Assembly (NCBI RefSeq): GCF_003045775.1
Contig: NZ_PXNS01000006.1
Coordinates: 186,001 to 250,000, forward strand
Length of the DNA stretch: 64,000 nucleotides
Reading direction: 5' to 3'
Source of the DNA: Halomonas litopenaei
GTDB taxonomy: Bacteria > Pseudomonadota > Gammaproteobacteria > Pseudomonadales > Halomonadaceae
Made by a program: the position numbers and the translations under genes. Below are positions 11,293 through 20,042 of the stretch, piece after piece. Every line of letters begins with the position of its first letter. Positions within the stretch are counted from its first letter, which is position 1. The notes under the pieces are model-generated. The model searched no databases and had not been told where the DNA came from. It saw nothing but the letters and a program-made list of their open reading frames with translations.

Positions 11293-12249
11293 ATGAACAC
11301 TATGGTGAAGAGAAGGGTGCACGTGGCGGCGGCCGCCATCATCAGCCCGAACGGTGACGAAGTGCTGCTGGCCCGGCGTCCTTCCAATGTGGACCACGGC
11401 GGCCTGTGGGAGTTTCCCGGTGGCAAGCTGGCGCCCTACGAGACCGGGCTTGAGGCGCTCAAGCGCGAGCTGCACGAAGAACTCGGCATCGAGATTCGTC
11501 GCGCCCAACCGCTGATTCGCATCCACCACGAGTACTCCGACAAGCACATTCTGCTCGACGTCTGGCAGGTCAAGGACTTCTCCGGTGAGCCCTTCGGTCG
11601 CGAAGGACAGGCGGTACGCTGGGTGCCCATGGGCGAGCTGATTGGCTATCCCTTCCCGGCCGCCAACCTGCCGATCCTGCGTGCGGTGATGCTGCCCTCG
11701 GAATACCTGATCAGTGACGAGGAAGCCGACGAGGACGCCTTTGACGCCAAGCTCGAGCGGGCCCTCGAGGAAGATGGCGTGCGTCTGGTTCAGCTGCGCG
11801 CCAAGACCCTCGACGAGGACGCCTACGTGGCCCGTGCGGAGCGTGCCCTGGCGCTGTGCCGTCGTTACGGTGCCAAGCTGATGCTCAACGGTGAACCGGA
11901 GCTGCTCGAGCGGATCGATGCCGATGGTATCCATCTGACCAGCGAGCGGCTGATGGGCCTGGAGCGTCGCCCCATCGCCGAGGCCAAGTGGTTGGCGGCC
12001 TCGACCCACGACAAGGCCCAGCTCGACCAGGCCCACGCCATTGGCTGCGACTTCGTGACCCTGTCACCGCTGCGCACCACTCCGTCCCATCCGGAAGTGG
12101 CACCGATCGGCTGGCATGACTTCCAGCAACTGGTCGAACGCGCCGGCATGCCGGTCTACGCGCTGGGTGGCATGACGCGCCACGACGCCAGCCATGCCCG
12201 CGCCGTGGGGGCCCAGGGGATCGCCTCGATCCGCGACTTCTGGCGCTAA
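11293..12249 (+). CDS. Nudix hydrolase fused to a TenI/ThiE-like domain
   Basis: 318 residues. The N-terminal half is a MutT-type Nudix domain with the box GX5EX7REUXEEXGU at 44-66 (Glu50, Arg58, Glu62, Glu63), expected to hydrolyse oxidised or non-canonical nucleotides such as 8-oxo-dGTP. From about residue 140 a TIM-barrel like thiamine-phosphate synthase/TenI follows (VQLRAKT, DADGIHLT, ALGGM). Several synthase residues look degenerate: LMLNGE instead of a VND-type loop, and TTPSHP instead of a TxTK-type loop. Thiamine-phosphate synthase activity is therefore doubtful. The same fusion occurs downstream of argJ in Pseudomonas. Confidence 0.88.
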   Translation: MNTMVKRRVHVAAAAIISPNGDEVLLARRPSNVDHGGLWEFPGGKLAPYETGLEALKRELHEELGIEIRRAQPLIRIHHEYSDKHILLDVWQVKDFSGEPFGREGQAVRWVPMGELIGYPFPAANLPILRAVMLPSEYLISDEEADEDAFDAKLERALEEDGVRLVQLRAKTLDEDAYVARAERALALCRRYGAKLMLNGEPELLERIDADGIHLTSERLMGLERRPIAEAKWLAASTHDKAQLDQAHAIGCDFVTLSPLRTTPSHPEVAPIGWHDFQQLVERAGMPVYALGGMTRHDASHARAVGAQGIASIRDFWR

Positions 12250-12292
12250 GGCGTTGGCGAAAAGGGCCAGCACCGGCCGCTAGCTACCAGAT

Positions 12293-12332
12293 GCAAGAAA
12301 CCCCGCCAGGGAGACCTGGCGGGGTTTCTTGC
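12293..12332. terminator. Strong bidirectional terminator
   Basis: An 18-bp perfect stem (12293-12310 with 12315-12332) closes a GAGA tetraloop. Its ends are A-rich and T-rich, so it can stop transcripts from the Nudix gene and from the convergent aguB. Confidence 0.88.
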
Positions 12333-12459
12333 GTTCAGGGGCATGTCGTTCCATTGCCGCTTGGCTCTGTTCTCAAGCTCGACGAGCGTCGGCGCTTTTC
12401 GTACAAGCCCTGGGCTTTATGCGAGAAGTCGACGAAGCCCGGCTCTTTGGCGGCAAGCC

Positions 12460-13362
12460 CTAGTCGCGGTAGCGGCGGGTCAGGTCCCCATAGGCATCGA
12501 TGCGCCGGTCCCGCAGGTAGGGCCATATCCGCCGCACGTTTTCGCCATGGTCGAGATCCAGGGTCACCAGCAGGGTCTCGGGCTCGGTGCCGGCGTGGGC
12601 CAGCAGCTCCCCCTGGGGCCCGGCGACAAAGCTGCCGCCCCAGAAGTCGATGCCCTCGCTGACCTTCGAGTGATCCTCCTCGTGGCCCACCCGGTTGGCG
12701 ACCAGCACCGGGACACCGTTGGCCACGGCGTGGCTGCGCTGGATCAGCGTCCAGGCGTCCTTCTGGCGCGTCTTCTCGGCGTCGTCGTCGCCCGGCGCCC
12801 AGCCGATGGCGGTGGGGTAGAGCAGCAGTTCGGCACCGGCCAGGGCCATCAGGCGCGCGGCCTCCGGGTACCACTGATCCCAGCACACCAGTACCCCGAG
12901 CCGGCCCACCGAGGTGTCGATGGGGGTGAACCCTTGTCCGAGAGAGGCGTCATGATCTCCGGGGGTGAAGTAGAACTTCTCGTAGAAGCCCGGGTCGTCG
13001 GGGATATGCATCTTGCGGTAGTGACCCACCGCGCCCTTGGCGCCGTCGTAGACCACTGCCGTGTTGTGATAGATGCCCGGCGCGCGGCGCTCGAACAGCG
13101 AGCCCATCAGCACGATGTCGAGCTCTGCGGCGAGTTCGGCCAGTCGTGTGCCGGTGGGCCCGTCCAGCGGCTCCGCCAGGTCGAACAGGGCCGGATCCTC
13201 GTACTGACAGAAGTAGTGGGTGGCGTGGAGTTCCTGCAGCATCACCAGTCTGGCACCGCGGCCTGCGAGATCGCGGATGCTCGCTTCACTGGCGTCAAGG
13301 CTTCTGGCCTTGTCGGGCCAGGCGGGTTGCTGGACCAGGCCCACGGTCAATTGGCGTGTCAT
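12460..13362 (-). CDS. aguB: N-carbamoylputrescine amidase
   Basis: Nitrilase-superfamily enzyme of 300 residues that hydrolyses N-carbamoylputrescine to putrescine, CO2 and ammonia. The triad is visible as Glu44 (MLQELHATHYF), Lys117 (YRKMHIPDD) and Cys160 (VLVCWDQWYPE). The GFYEKFYFTPGD stretch is typical of AguB rather than other nitrilases. The ATG at 13362 overlaps the aguA stop (ATGA); an upstream in-frame start would extend into aguA and is unlikely. Together with aguA it forms the second half of the agmatine-to-putrescine route. Confidence 0.94.
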   Translation of the reverse strand: MTRQLTVGLVQQPAWPDKARSLDASEASIRDLAGRGARLVMLQELHATHYFCQYEDPALFDLAEPLDGPTGTRLAELAAELDIVLMGSLFERRAPGIYHNTAVVYDGAKGAVGHYRKMHIPDDPGFYEKFYFTPGDHDASLGQGFTPIDTSVGRLGVLVCWDQWYPEAARLMALAGAELLLYPTAIGWAPGDDDAEKTRQKDAWTLIQRSHAVANGVPVLVANRVGHEEDHSKVSEGIDFWGGSFVAGPQGELLAHAGTEPETLLVTLDLDHGENVRRIWPYLRDRRIDAYGDLTRRYRD

Positions 13363-14411
13363 CGGCGGTCTCCTTCGGCGGTGGTGAGGGTGCCCTGGGG
13401 CCACTGCATGGTCAGGCAGTGCAGGCTGCCGTGTTGAACGATGGCGGCGCTGGCGTCCACCGGGATGATATCCCGGTCGGGGAAGGCCCCGGCCAGGGCG
13501 TCGAGCGCCGCCAGATCGTGACGATCGCCGTAGACCGGCACCAGCACCGCCCCGTTGATGATCAGGAAGTTGGCGTAGGTGGCCGGCAGGCGGTGGCCAT
13601 CCTCGGCGTCATGGCAGGCGCTAGGCCAGGGCAGCGGTACCAGGCGATAGGGCGAGCCGTCCGCGCGGGTCAGCGCCTTGAGTTCGCGCTCCATGGCGGC
13701 GAGCTCGGCGTAGTGCGCATCGCTCGGATCATCGCAGCGCACATAGGCGATGGTCTGGGGATCACAGAAGCGCGCCAGGGTATCGATATGGCTGTCGGTA
13801 TCGTCGCCTTCGAGATGTCCGTGGCAGAGCCACAGCACCCGTTGGATGCCCAGCGTCTCGGCCAGCCAGGTCTCGATATCGGCCCGCGACATCGAGGGGT
13901 TGCGGTTGGGATTGAGCAGACAGGCCTCGGTGGTCAGCAGCGTCCCTTCGCCATCGGTCTCCAGGGCGCCGCCCTCCATGATCACCGCGCTCTCGCTTGT
14001 CGGGCAGGCGATCAAGCCGGCATCCTTGAGCTGGCGGGTCAGGGTGTTGTCGCGATCGGCCGGAAACTTGCCGCCCCAGCCGTTGAAGCCGAGGTCATGG
14101 AAGGTAACGCCGTCGCCGTCACCGGTCGCCAGCGGGCCATGGTCCCGGGCCCAGGTGTCGTCGGCGTCGACCACGGTCAGGCGCAGACGCTCGGGTGGCG
14201 CGCCTCGGGCCAGCAGGCGGCCTGACAGCGCCTCGCCGGTGTCACGGTCGGGCACCCCGATGATCACGCTCTGATAACGACTGATGATCAGGGCGAGCTG
14301 CTCGAGCATCGCCTCGATGGCGGGCAGCGTCGGCGCCCAGTCGCTGTCGCGGCGGGGCCAGGTCAGCTGGACGGCATCCTGAGGGTGCCATTCGGGTAGC
14401 AGGCGGGGCAT
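13359..14411 (-). CDS. aguA: Agmatine deiminase
   Basis: 350-residue guanidino-group hydrolase converting agmatine to N-carbamoylputrescine. The ATG at 14411 begins MPRLLPEWHPQDAVQLTWP, the usual AguA N-terminus. Visible are TWARDHGP, NGWGGKF, the GGALETDGEGTLLTTE segment, CHGHLEGDDTDSHID with the catalytic His and Asp, and the C-terminal nucleophile Cys332 in HCLTMQWP. It is followed by aguB with a 4-bp overlap. No regulator (aguR) or agmatine transporter adjoins, so control is not evident. It diverges from lolC across 142 bp. Confidence 0.95.
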   Translation of the reverse strand: MPRLLPEWHPQDAVQLTWPRRDSDWAPTLPAIEAMLEQLALIISRYQSVIIGVPDRDTGEALSGRLLARGAPPERLRLTVVDADDTWARDHGPLATGDGDGVTFHDLGFNGWGGKFPADRDNTLTRQLKDAGLIACPTSESAVIMEGGALETDGEGTLLTTEACLLNPNRNPSMSRADIETWLAETLGIQRVLWLCHGHLEGDDTDSHIDTLARFCDPQTIAYVRCDDPSDAHYAELAAMERELKALTRADGSPYRLVPLPWPSACHDAEDGHRLPATYANFLIINGAVLVPVYGDRHDLAALDALAGAFPDRDIIPVDASAAIVQHGSLHCLTMQWPQGTLTTAEGDRR

Positions 14412-14553
14412 GGGTGATGTCCTGGGGCCAAGAAACGGCGAAATGTAGGCGGCTGTGATCGAAGATGCAAGGATCTCGCAATTCCTCTGCCGTGGCGATG
14501 CAGTCGCTCGCAAAAAACCGTACCATGACGGCCCGCCGACAAGGAACGAGTCC

Positions 14554-15795
14554 ATGCTTGATCGATTGCCCTTTCTGATCGGGTTGCGTTATGTGCGAGC
14601 CAAGCGACGCAACCACTTCATTTCGTTCATCTCGCTGACCTCCATGCTGGGTCTTACCCTGGGCGTGGCGGTGCTGATCCTGGTGCTCTCGGTGATGAAC
14701 GGCTTCGACCGGGAGCTGCGCCAGCGGGTGCTGGGCATGGTGCCCCACACCCAGATCGAACAGGCCGGTGGGATGACCGACTGGCAGCCCCTGGCCGAGC
14801 GCCTGACCCAGCGCGAACATGTCATCGGGGCGGCGCCCTATATCCAGCAGCAGGGCATGTTCTCGGTGGCCGGGCGCAATCAGGGCGCCATGGTCAACGG
14901 CATCGAGCCCGAGTGGGAAAGCCGGGTGTCGATCGTCGACGAGAACATGTCGCGTGGCTCGCTGGACGACCTCAAGGCAGGGGAGTGGCACATCGTGCTC
15001 GGCTCCATCCTCGCCAACAACCTCAACGTCGACGTGGGGGACAGCGTGACCCTGCTGGTGCCGGAGGCCTCGATCACCCCGGCAGGCGTCTTCCCCAGGC
15101 TCAAGCGCTTCACCGTCAGCGGCATCTTCAGTGTCGGTGCCGACCTGGACGCCAACCTGGCCTACGCCAACATCGAGGACATGCAGACCCTGGCGCGCAT
15201 GGGGGACAGCATTGGCGGGCTGCGTCTGGAGCTCGACGATCTGTTCCTGGCCGGTCAGGAGACCCAGGCCATCGTCAATGAGCTGGGCGGTGGCTATCGC
15301 GGCTACGACTGGACCTTCACCCGGGGCAACCTGTTCCAGGCGATCCAGATGGAAAAGCGCATGATCGGCCTGCTGCTGACCGTGATCATCGCCGTGGCTG
15401 CCTTCAATATCGTCTCGACCCTGGTGATGGTGGTGACCGACAAGCACGCCGACATCGCCATCCTGCGGACCATAGGCGCCACCCCGGGTTCGATCATGGG
15501 CATCTTCATGGTCCAGGGTATCGCCATCGGGGTGATCGGTATCGTCATCGGGGTCGCGCTGGGTATTCTGCTGGCGCTGACGGTGTCCGATATCATTGCC
15601 TTCGTCGAGTCGACTCTGGGCATCCACTTCCTCGACGCGGGTGTCTACTTCATCAGTGACCTGCCGTCCCAGCTGATCTGGAGCGATGTCTATCAGATCG
15701 TGGGGGCCGCCTTCGTGCTGACTTTCCTGTCCACCCTGTATCCGGCCTGGCGCGCGGCGCGGGTCCAGCCTGCCGAGGTGCTGCGCTATGAATGA
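14554..15795 (+). CDS. lolC: Lipoprotein-releasing ABC transporter permease LolC/LolF type
   Basis: 413 residues with four expected membrane segments: one near 23-46, a large periplasmic domain, then three in the last 150 residues ending in the family's STLYPAWRAARVQPAEVLRYE. The protein extracts lipoproteins from the inner membrane and hands them to LolA. The ATG at 14554 has AAGGAA 13 bp upstream. The periplasmic ASITPAGVFPR segment resembles the LolC hook that contacts LolA. Only one permease gene accompanies lolD here, so this could be a LolF-type homodimer or lolE may lie elsewhere. Confidence 0.9.
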   Translation: MLDRLPFLIGLRYVRAKRRNHFISFISLTSMLGLTLGVAVLILVLSVMNGFDRELRQRVLGMVPHTQIEQAGGMTDWQPLAERLTQREHVIGAAPYIQQQGMFSVAGRNQGAMVNGIEPEWESRVSIVDENMSRGSLDDLKAGEWHIVLGSILANNLNVDVGDSVTLLVPEASITPAGVFPRLKRFTVSGIFSVGADLDANLAYANIEDMQTLARMGDSIGGLRLELDDLFLAGQETQAIVNELGGGYRGYDWTFTRGNLFQAIQMEKRMIGLLLTVIIAVAAFNIVSTLVMVVTDKHADIAILRTIGATPGSIMGIFMVQGIAIGVIGIVIGVALGILLALTVSDIIAFVESTLGIHFLDAGVYFISDLPSQLIWSDVYQIVGAAFVLTFLSTLYPAWRAARVQPAEVLRYE

Positions 15796-16519
15796 TTCGG
15801 TAATCGCCAAGCCTGGTGTCGAGGCGTCGACCCCCGCCGGCAACGATCTGATGCTCGAGTGCCGCGAGTTGTCCCGGGTCTACGATGAAGGTCCCGCCGA
15901 CCTGGTGGTGCTCGACCAGCTCGAGCTCAAGGTGCACGCCGGCGAGCGAGTCGCGGTGGTCGGCAGTTCCGGCTCCGGCAAGACCACCCTGCTCAACCTG
16001 CTCGGTGGCCTCGACAGCCCCAGCGCCGGCGAAGTACGGGTGGCCGACACCGTGTTGCACAAGATGGGCGACGCCGAGATCGGGCGCTTCCGCAATCGCC
16101 ACATCGGCTTCGTCTACCAGTTCCACCATCTGCTGGCGGAGTTCTCGGCGCTGGAGAACGTGGCGCTGCCGTTGATCATTCGCGGTAGCCGCAAGCGTGA
16201 CGCCGAGGACAAGGCGCGTGCTCTGCTGGACAAGGTAGGGCTGGGCCCCAGGGCCGAACACAAGCCCGGCGAGCTGTCCGGCGGTGAGCGCCAGCGTGCG
16301 GCGATCGCCAGGGCCTTGGTCACCGATCCCAGCCTGATGCTGATGGACGAGCCCACCGGCAACCTCGACAAGCACACCGCCGCCAGCATCCTGGCGCTGA
16401 TGGATGAGCTTGCCGCCAGCGCTCGCTGCGCCTTCGTCATCGTCACCCATGACCCGGCCCTGGCCGCCCATCAGGACCGCGTGCTGAGACTCGACAACGG
16501 CAAGCTGCACGCCGAGTAG
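15788..16519 (+). CDS. lolD: Lipoprotein-releasing ABC transporter ATPase LolD
   Basis: ATPase of 243 residues that powers the LolC/E-type permease at the inner membrane. Walker A GSSGSGKT is at 59-66, the Q-loop FVYQFHHLLAEFSALENV is the usual LolD form, the signature LSGGERQR and Walker B LMLMDEPTGNLD are intact, and the H-loop is VTHD. The gene overlaps lolC by 8 bp. The N-terminus carries about 20 extra residues before the first strand compared with E. coli. A strong terminator follows. Confidence 0.95.
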   Translation: MNDSVIAKPGVEASTPAGNDLMLECRELSRVYDEGPADLVVLDQLELKVHAGERVAVVGSSGSGKTTLLNLLGGLDSPSAGEVRVADTVLHKMGDAEIGRFRNRHIGFVYQFHHLLAEFSALENVALPLIIRGSRKRDAEDKARALLDKVGLGPRAEHKPGELSGGERQRAAIARALVTDPSLMLMDEPTGNLDKHTAASILALMDELAASARCAFVIVTHDPALAAHQDRVLRLDNGKLHAE

Positions 16520-16547
16520 GTCTTTCGCAGCGTCCAGAAGAAGCCAG

Positions 16548-16584
16548 AAGAAGGCCCCGATGCAATCGCATCGGGGCCTTCTTT
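16548..16584 (+). terminator. lolD terminator
   Basis: A stem of about 16 bp (16548-16563 with 16568-16583) closes an AATC loop, and the 3' arm runs into TTCTTT. It lies between lolD and the convergent DUF2062 gene and can act in both directions. Confidence 0.88.
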
Positions 16585-16666
16585 CGTAGGGGATTGCTTG
16601 TCCGGGCTTTCTCGGCAGACCAGCGGGAACGGCGCCGGGCCGAGCAGGGCCTTTTGCGCAGGCTGA

Positions 16667-16736
16667 GTCAGTGCGGCTGGGGCAGTGTGGCTGGGTCGAT
16701 GCGGTTGAGTCAGTGTGGTTGGTTCAGTGCGGCTGG
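16667..16736. repeat. Five 14-bp tandem repeats at the DUF2062 3' end
   Basis: Units GTCAGTGCGGCTGG, GGCAGTGTGGCTGG, GTCGATGCGGTTGA, GTCAGTGTGGTTGG and TTCAGTGCGGCTGG follow each other without gaps. The last unit overlaps the stop of the minus-strand DUF2062 gene (ends 16724); the others lie just downstream. A 14-bp period does not preserve a reading frame. Confidence 0.92.
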
Positions 16737-17257
16737 GTCCTGCGGCGTCGCCGGCGCGCGCGTGCCTTCCAGCTGCGTGCCACCTGCCAGCGCCATAGCA
16801 GGCGTATCACCAGGTTGGCCAGGCCGCCGACGGCGATCGCCGCCACAAGCGAGCCGATCAGGAGGGACGGCAGGATGTCCAGCAACTGGGACTGCAGCCA
16901 GTCGGTGGTCAGCCGATGGGGCGCCTCCAGCGCCGGGCGTTGCATCAGCCAGGCGCCGAGACAGTAGTTGGCGTAGAAGATGATCGGCATCGTCAGCGGG
17001 TTGGTGATCCACACCAGAGCCACCGACAGCGGCAGATTGCAGCGTCCGACACGGGCGCCGAGGGCGGCGACGACCATCTGACACGGGATCGGCAGCAGCG
17101 CGCTGAACAGGCCAACGCTGAAGGCGTTGGCCACGCTGCGGCGCGTCAGCACCCACAGGGCGGGGTCGGCGATCAGGTGCGCCATGAAGCGTAGCGAGCG
17201 CTGCCGGCGCAGGGCGTCCGGCGAGGGCAGATAGCGCTTGAGTAGTCGACGCGGCAT
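16724..17257 (-). CDS. DUF2062 integral membrane protein
   Basis: 177 residues with hydrophobic segments near 45-70, 78-100 and 130-155, and a very basic C-terminus (KARARRRRRRTQPH). The ADPALWVLTRRSVANAFSVGLF and PIPCQMVVAA sequences match the DUF2062 family, whose function is unknown. Its place between lolCD and comEC is conserved in Pseudomonas, on the opposite strand as here. The stop lies inside the 14-bp tandem repeat array, so the extreme C-terminus may vary between strains. Confidence 0.8.
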   Translation of the reverse strand: MPRRLLKRYLPSPDALRRQRSLRFMAHLIADPALWVLTRRSVANAFSVGLFSALLPIPCQMVVAALGARVGRCNLPLSVALVWITNPLTMPIIFYANYCLGAWLMQRPALEAPHRLTTDWLQSQLLDILPSLLIGSLVAAIAVGGLANLVIRLLWRWQVARSWKARARRRRRRTQPH

Positions 17258-17366
17258 GGCGAATCAGCTCGAGGCTGCGGATGCGTGGCTATTATCCATA
17301 CAAGCCGCCGCCCTTGCCATGACGTCGGCCAACGATGGGCATGCGTGACGCCGCCGACAGGCTGTC

Positions 17367-17446
17367 GGGCTTCGGGGCCCCAAGCCTCCAGGGCTCCAAT
17401 GCTCCAGGGCTTCGGGGCCCCAAGCCTCCAGGGCTCCAGGGCTCCA
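17367..17446. repeat. 8-bp degenerate tandem repeat array before comEC
   Basis: Ten octamers related to GGGCTCCA run from 17367 to 17446. They form two 40-bp higher-order units: bases 17367-17398 and 17407-17438 are identical. The array lies directly before the GAGAGAGG ribosome site of comEC. The comEC frame is open through it from an ATG at 17335. Confidence 0.92.
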
Positions 17447-17457
17447 GAGAGAGGGCG

Positions 17458-19899
17458 ATGGAATCTGACGAAGATTGGCAACGATCGATACGTCGGCCGC
17501 CAGGCCGCTCCTGTCAAGGCACCTGTTCCCTCTCGCTGGCATGGGCGCTGGCCTTGGGCAGCGTCCTTGGAGGCGCCGGTCTGACGCTGCCCGAGGCCGC
17601 CCTCGGCCTGAATCTGCTGACAGTGGCGGCACTGGTATCACTGGCCTTGCGCCGGACGGCGGCGCTGCTGGTCTGTCTGGCCGGGCTGTGGGTGCTTGGC
17701 TGTCTGTTGCAGCAGCAGGCGGCCCGCTTGCCCTCGGGGCTTGCCGGGGTGCCGCTGACGGTCGAGGGGCGGGTGTTGGCAAGTCGCCAGAGCGATGGCC
17801 TGCAGCGTCTGACCATGAGGGTCGAGAGCTGCCGTCCGCTGGAAGCCGGGCTGCCTGACTGCTCGGGACTCGAGCGGATACGGGTCAGTCGCTATAGCAC
17901 CATGGACGGCGAGGTCGGGACCGCGTCGGCAACAGCGCACACGATGATGGCCGTCGGTGAGCGCTGGCGGTTCGATGTACGACTACGCCCACCTGGTGGC
18001 CTCGCCAATCCCGGGCGCTTCGACTATCGCCGCTGGCTGTGGCGGGAAGGCATCCACGCCACCGGGTCGGTCATCGGACAACCGCCGCCGCAACGCTTGG
18101 CCGCCGCACCCCGGGACCCACGCCGAGTGTTACTGCGACAGCTCGATGGCCAGCCGCTGCATGAGACGACGCAGCGCTGGCTGGCGGCCTTGACCCTGGG
18201 GCGTGGCGAGCGACTCGAGGCCGACGACTGGGCGCTGCTCAACGCCACCGGGACGACCCATCTGGCGGTGGTGTCCGGGCTGCACGTGGGCCTGGTGGCA
18301 GCGCTGGCGCTGACCCTGTCGCGCCTGGTGGCGCGGTTGATTCAGCCGGGGCGCTGGCGGCTTTTGCGTTGGCCGTGGCTGGCCGCCGCAACGGCCACCA
18401 GCGGCTTTGTCTGGCTGGTCGGCGCCGAACCGCCGGCGCTGCGGGCACTGGTGATGGTCCTTATCGCCCTTTGGGTGGCCGGGGGGCGGCATTCTCCTTC
18501 GCCGTGGCAGGGCTGGGCACTGGCCTGGGCGGTGGTCGTGCTGTGGGATCCTTTGGCGCTGTGGCGCCCCGGGCTTTGGCTGTCCTTCGGTGCTGTAGCC
18601 CTGCTGATCCTGATGTGGCAGGGCAGGCAGGTGCCGTCCGGGCTCAAGGGTGCCTTGGTGGCGCTATTGCGTACCCAGCTGTTGCTGGCGCTACCCATGG
18701 CGGGTCTGGTGCTGCTGGCGATGGGTCAAGTGGCGCCGTTGGCCCCCTTGGCCAATCTGCTGGCGGTGCCCCTGGTGACGCTGGTGCTGGTGCCGCTGGG
18801 GATGCTGGGCTGGGTGCTGTCGACGGTGTCGTCTGAGGCGGCGATGGCGAGCTGGTGGCTGTTCGAAGCGGGCCTTGAGGTGATGCTGGCGTCGTTGCGG
18901 ATGTTCGCCGAACTGTCACCCGGTCTGTCGCTGCGAGAAGGAGGGCGCTGGACACTCGGTATTCTGCTGCTGGGCCTGGGCGCGCTGCTGTTGCTGCCTG
19001 GCCTGGGTGCCGGGCTGCGATCAGCAAGCCTCCTGGCACTTGTTGCGGCCATGGCGATGATGCCGGCCTTCGGTGGCAGGCCTGGACTGGGCGAGGTACG
19101 GCTGATGGTCTGGGACGTGGGGCAGGGGCTGATGGTGGAGCTGATCACCGCCCGTCATCGACTGCTGTACGACAGCGGTCCTCGCTTTCGCTCCGGCTTT
19201 ACGCCGCTGGCGTCCATCTGGGCAGCTCCGCAAGCCTTCGACGAGGTGGTGATCAGCCACGCCGACCAGGACCACGCAGGAGGACTCGCCAGCCTGGCGC
19301 GCGATCACCGGGTGGCTCATTGGTGGCACCCCGAGGGCGAGACGCTGGCGCTGTCGGCGCACGCGCCGCGACACCCTTGTCATGCCGGGGAGGGCTGGCG
19401 CTGGGACGGTGTCGACTTCACCTTTCTGTGGCCGCCTGCCTCGGCCGGCAGCGCAACGGCAAGCGACGTTGCCGGGCATGGCAGCAATGATCGCTCCTGC
19501 GTGCTGCTGGTGAGTACCGCCGGTGGCAGCGTGTTGCTTACCGGCGATGCGGGAAAACGCGTCGAGCGCTTCCTGATCCCGCGCTTGCCGCTGGCGCCTG
19601 CGGTTCTGGTGGTGGGGCATCATGGCAGCGCGGACAGCACCGGCGAGGCCCTGGTGACGGCCAGGCCGCCCCGCCTGGCGGTGATTTCCCGCGGTGCCTA
19701 CAATGGCTTCGGTCATCCTGCCGACCAGGTGGTGCGTCGCCTGCGACGCGCCGGCAGTTGCCTGATGGACACCGCTGTGGATGGGCGAGTGAACATCCTC
19801 TTGTCCCAGGCCGGGATAGCGGCGGCGCAGGGTATCCATCCCCGTCTGACCGGTGGCGGTGTCGAAGGCCCCTGCCATGGGGTAGAATCGCGGCACTGA
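17458..19899 (+). CDS. comEC: ComEC/Rec2-type DNA uptake channel
   Basis: 813 residues. An N-terminal membrane cluster is followed by an OB-like segment (VEGRVLASRQSDGLQRLTM), the Competence domain with about eight membrane helices (TTHLAVVSGLHVGLVAAL) and a C-terminal metallo-beta-lactamase domain (MVWDVGQGLMVEL, HADQDHAGGL, LLTGDAGKRVE, GHHGSADSTG). The family moves single-stranded DNA across the inner membrane during transformation. I chose the ATG at 17458 after GAGAGAGG. An upstream in-frame ATG at 17335 would place the octamer repeat inside the gene. It is followed by msbA, a conserved neighbour. Confidence 0.92.
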   Translation: MESDEDWQRSIRRPPGRSCQGTCSLSLAWALALGSVLGGAGLTLPEAALGLNLLTVAALVSLALRRTAALLVCLAGLWVLGCLLQQQAARLPSGLAGVPLTVEGRVLASRQSDGLQRLTMRVESCRPLEAGLPDCSGLERIRVSRYSTMDGEVGTASATAHTMMAVGERWRFDVRLRPPGGLANPGRFDYRRWLWREGIHATGSVIGQPPPQRLAAAPRDPRRVLLRQLDGQPLHETTQRWLAALTLGRGERLEADDWALLNATGTTHLAVVSGLHVGLVAALALTLSRLVARLIQPGRWRLLRWPWLAAATATSGFVWLVGAEPPALRALVMVLIALWVAGGRHSPSPWQGWALAWAVVVLWDPLALWRPGLWLSFGAVALLILMWQGRQVPSGLKGALVALLRTQLLLALPMAGLVLLAMGQVAPLAPLANLLAVPLVTLVLVPLGMLGWVLSTVSSEAAMASWWLFEAGLEVMLASLRMFAELSPGLSLREGGRWTLGILLLGLGALLLLPGLGAGLRSASLLALVAAMAMMPAFGGRPGLGEVRLMVWDVGQGLMVELITARHRLLYDSGPRFRSGFTPLASIWAAPQAFDEVVISHADQDHAGGLASLARDHRVAHWWHPEGETLALSAHAPRHPCHAGEGWRWDGVDFTFLWPPASAGSATASDVAGHGSNDRSCVLLVSTAGGSVLLTGDAGKRVERFLIPRLPLAPAVLVVGHHGSADSTGEALVTARPPRLAVISRGAYNGFGHPADQVVRRLRRAGSCLMDTAVDGRVNILLSQAGIAAAQGIHPRLTGGGVEGPCHGVESRH

Positions 19900-20042
19900 A
19901 TCTCACTGCCCTGTGTGTCGGCCGGCCAGGAGCGACGCCGCGTCCGCTGTCGGCGGCAGACGGCCGTGCGGGCCCGGGTGATCGCCACCTGGACCATCCG
20001 CGGCGGCCAGACAGGACCGATTCCCTCGCAACTGGAGCCAAC

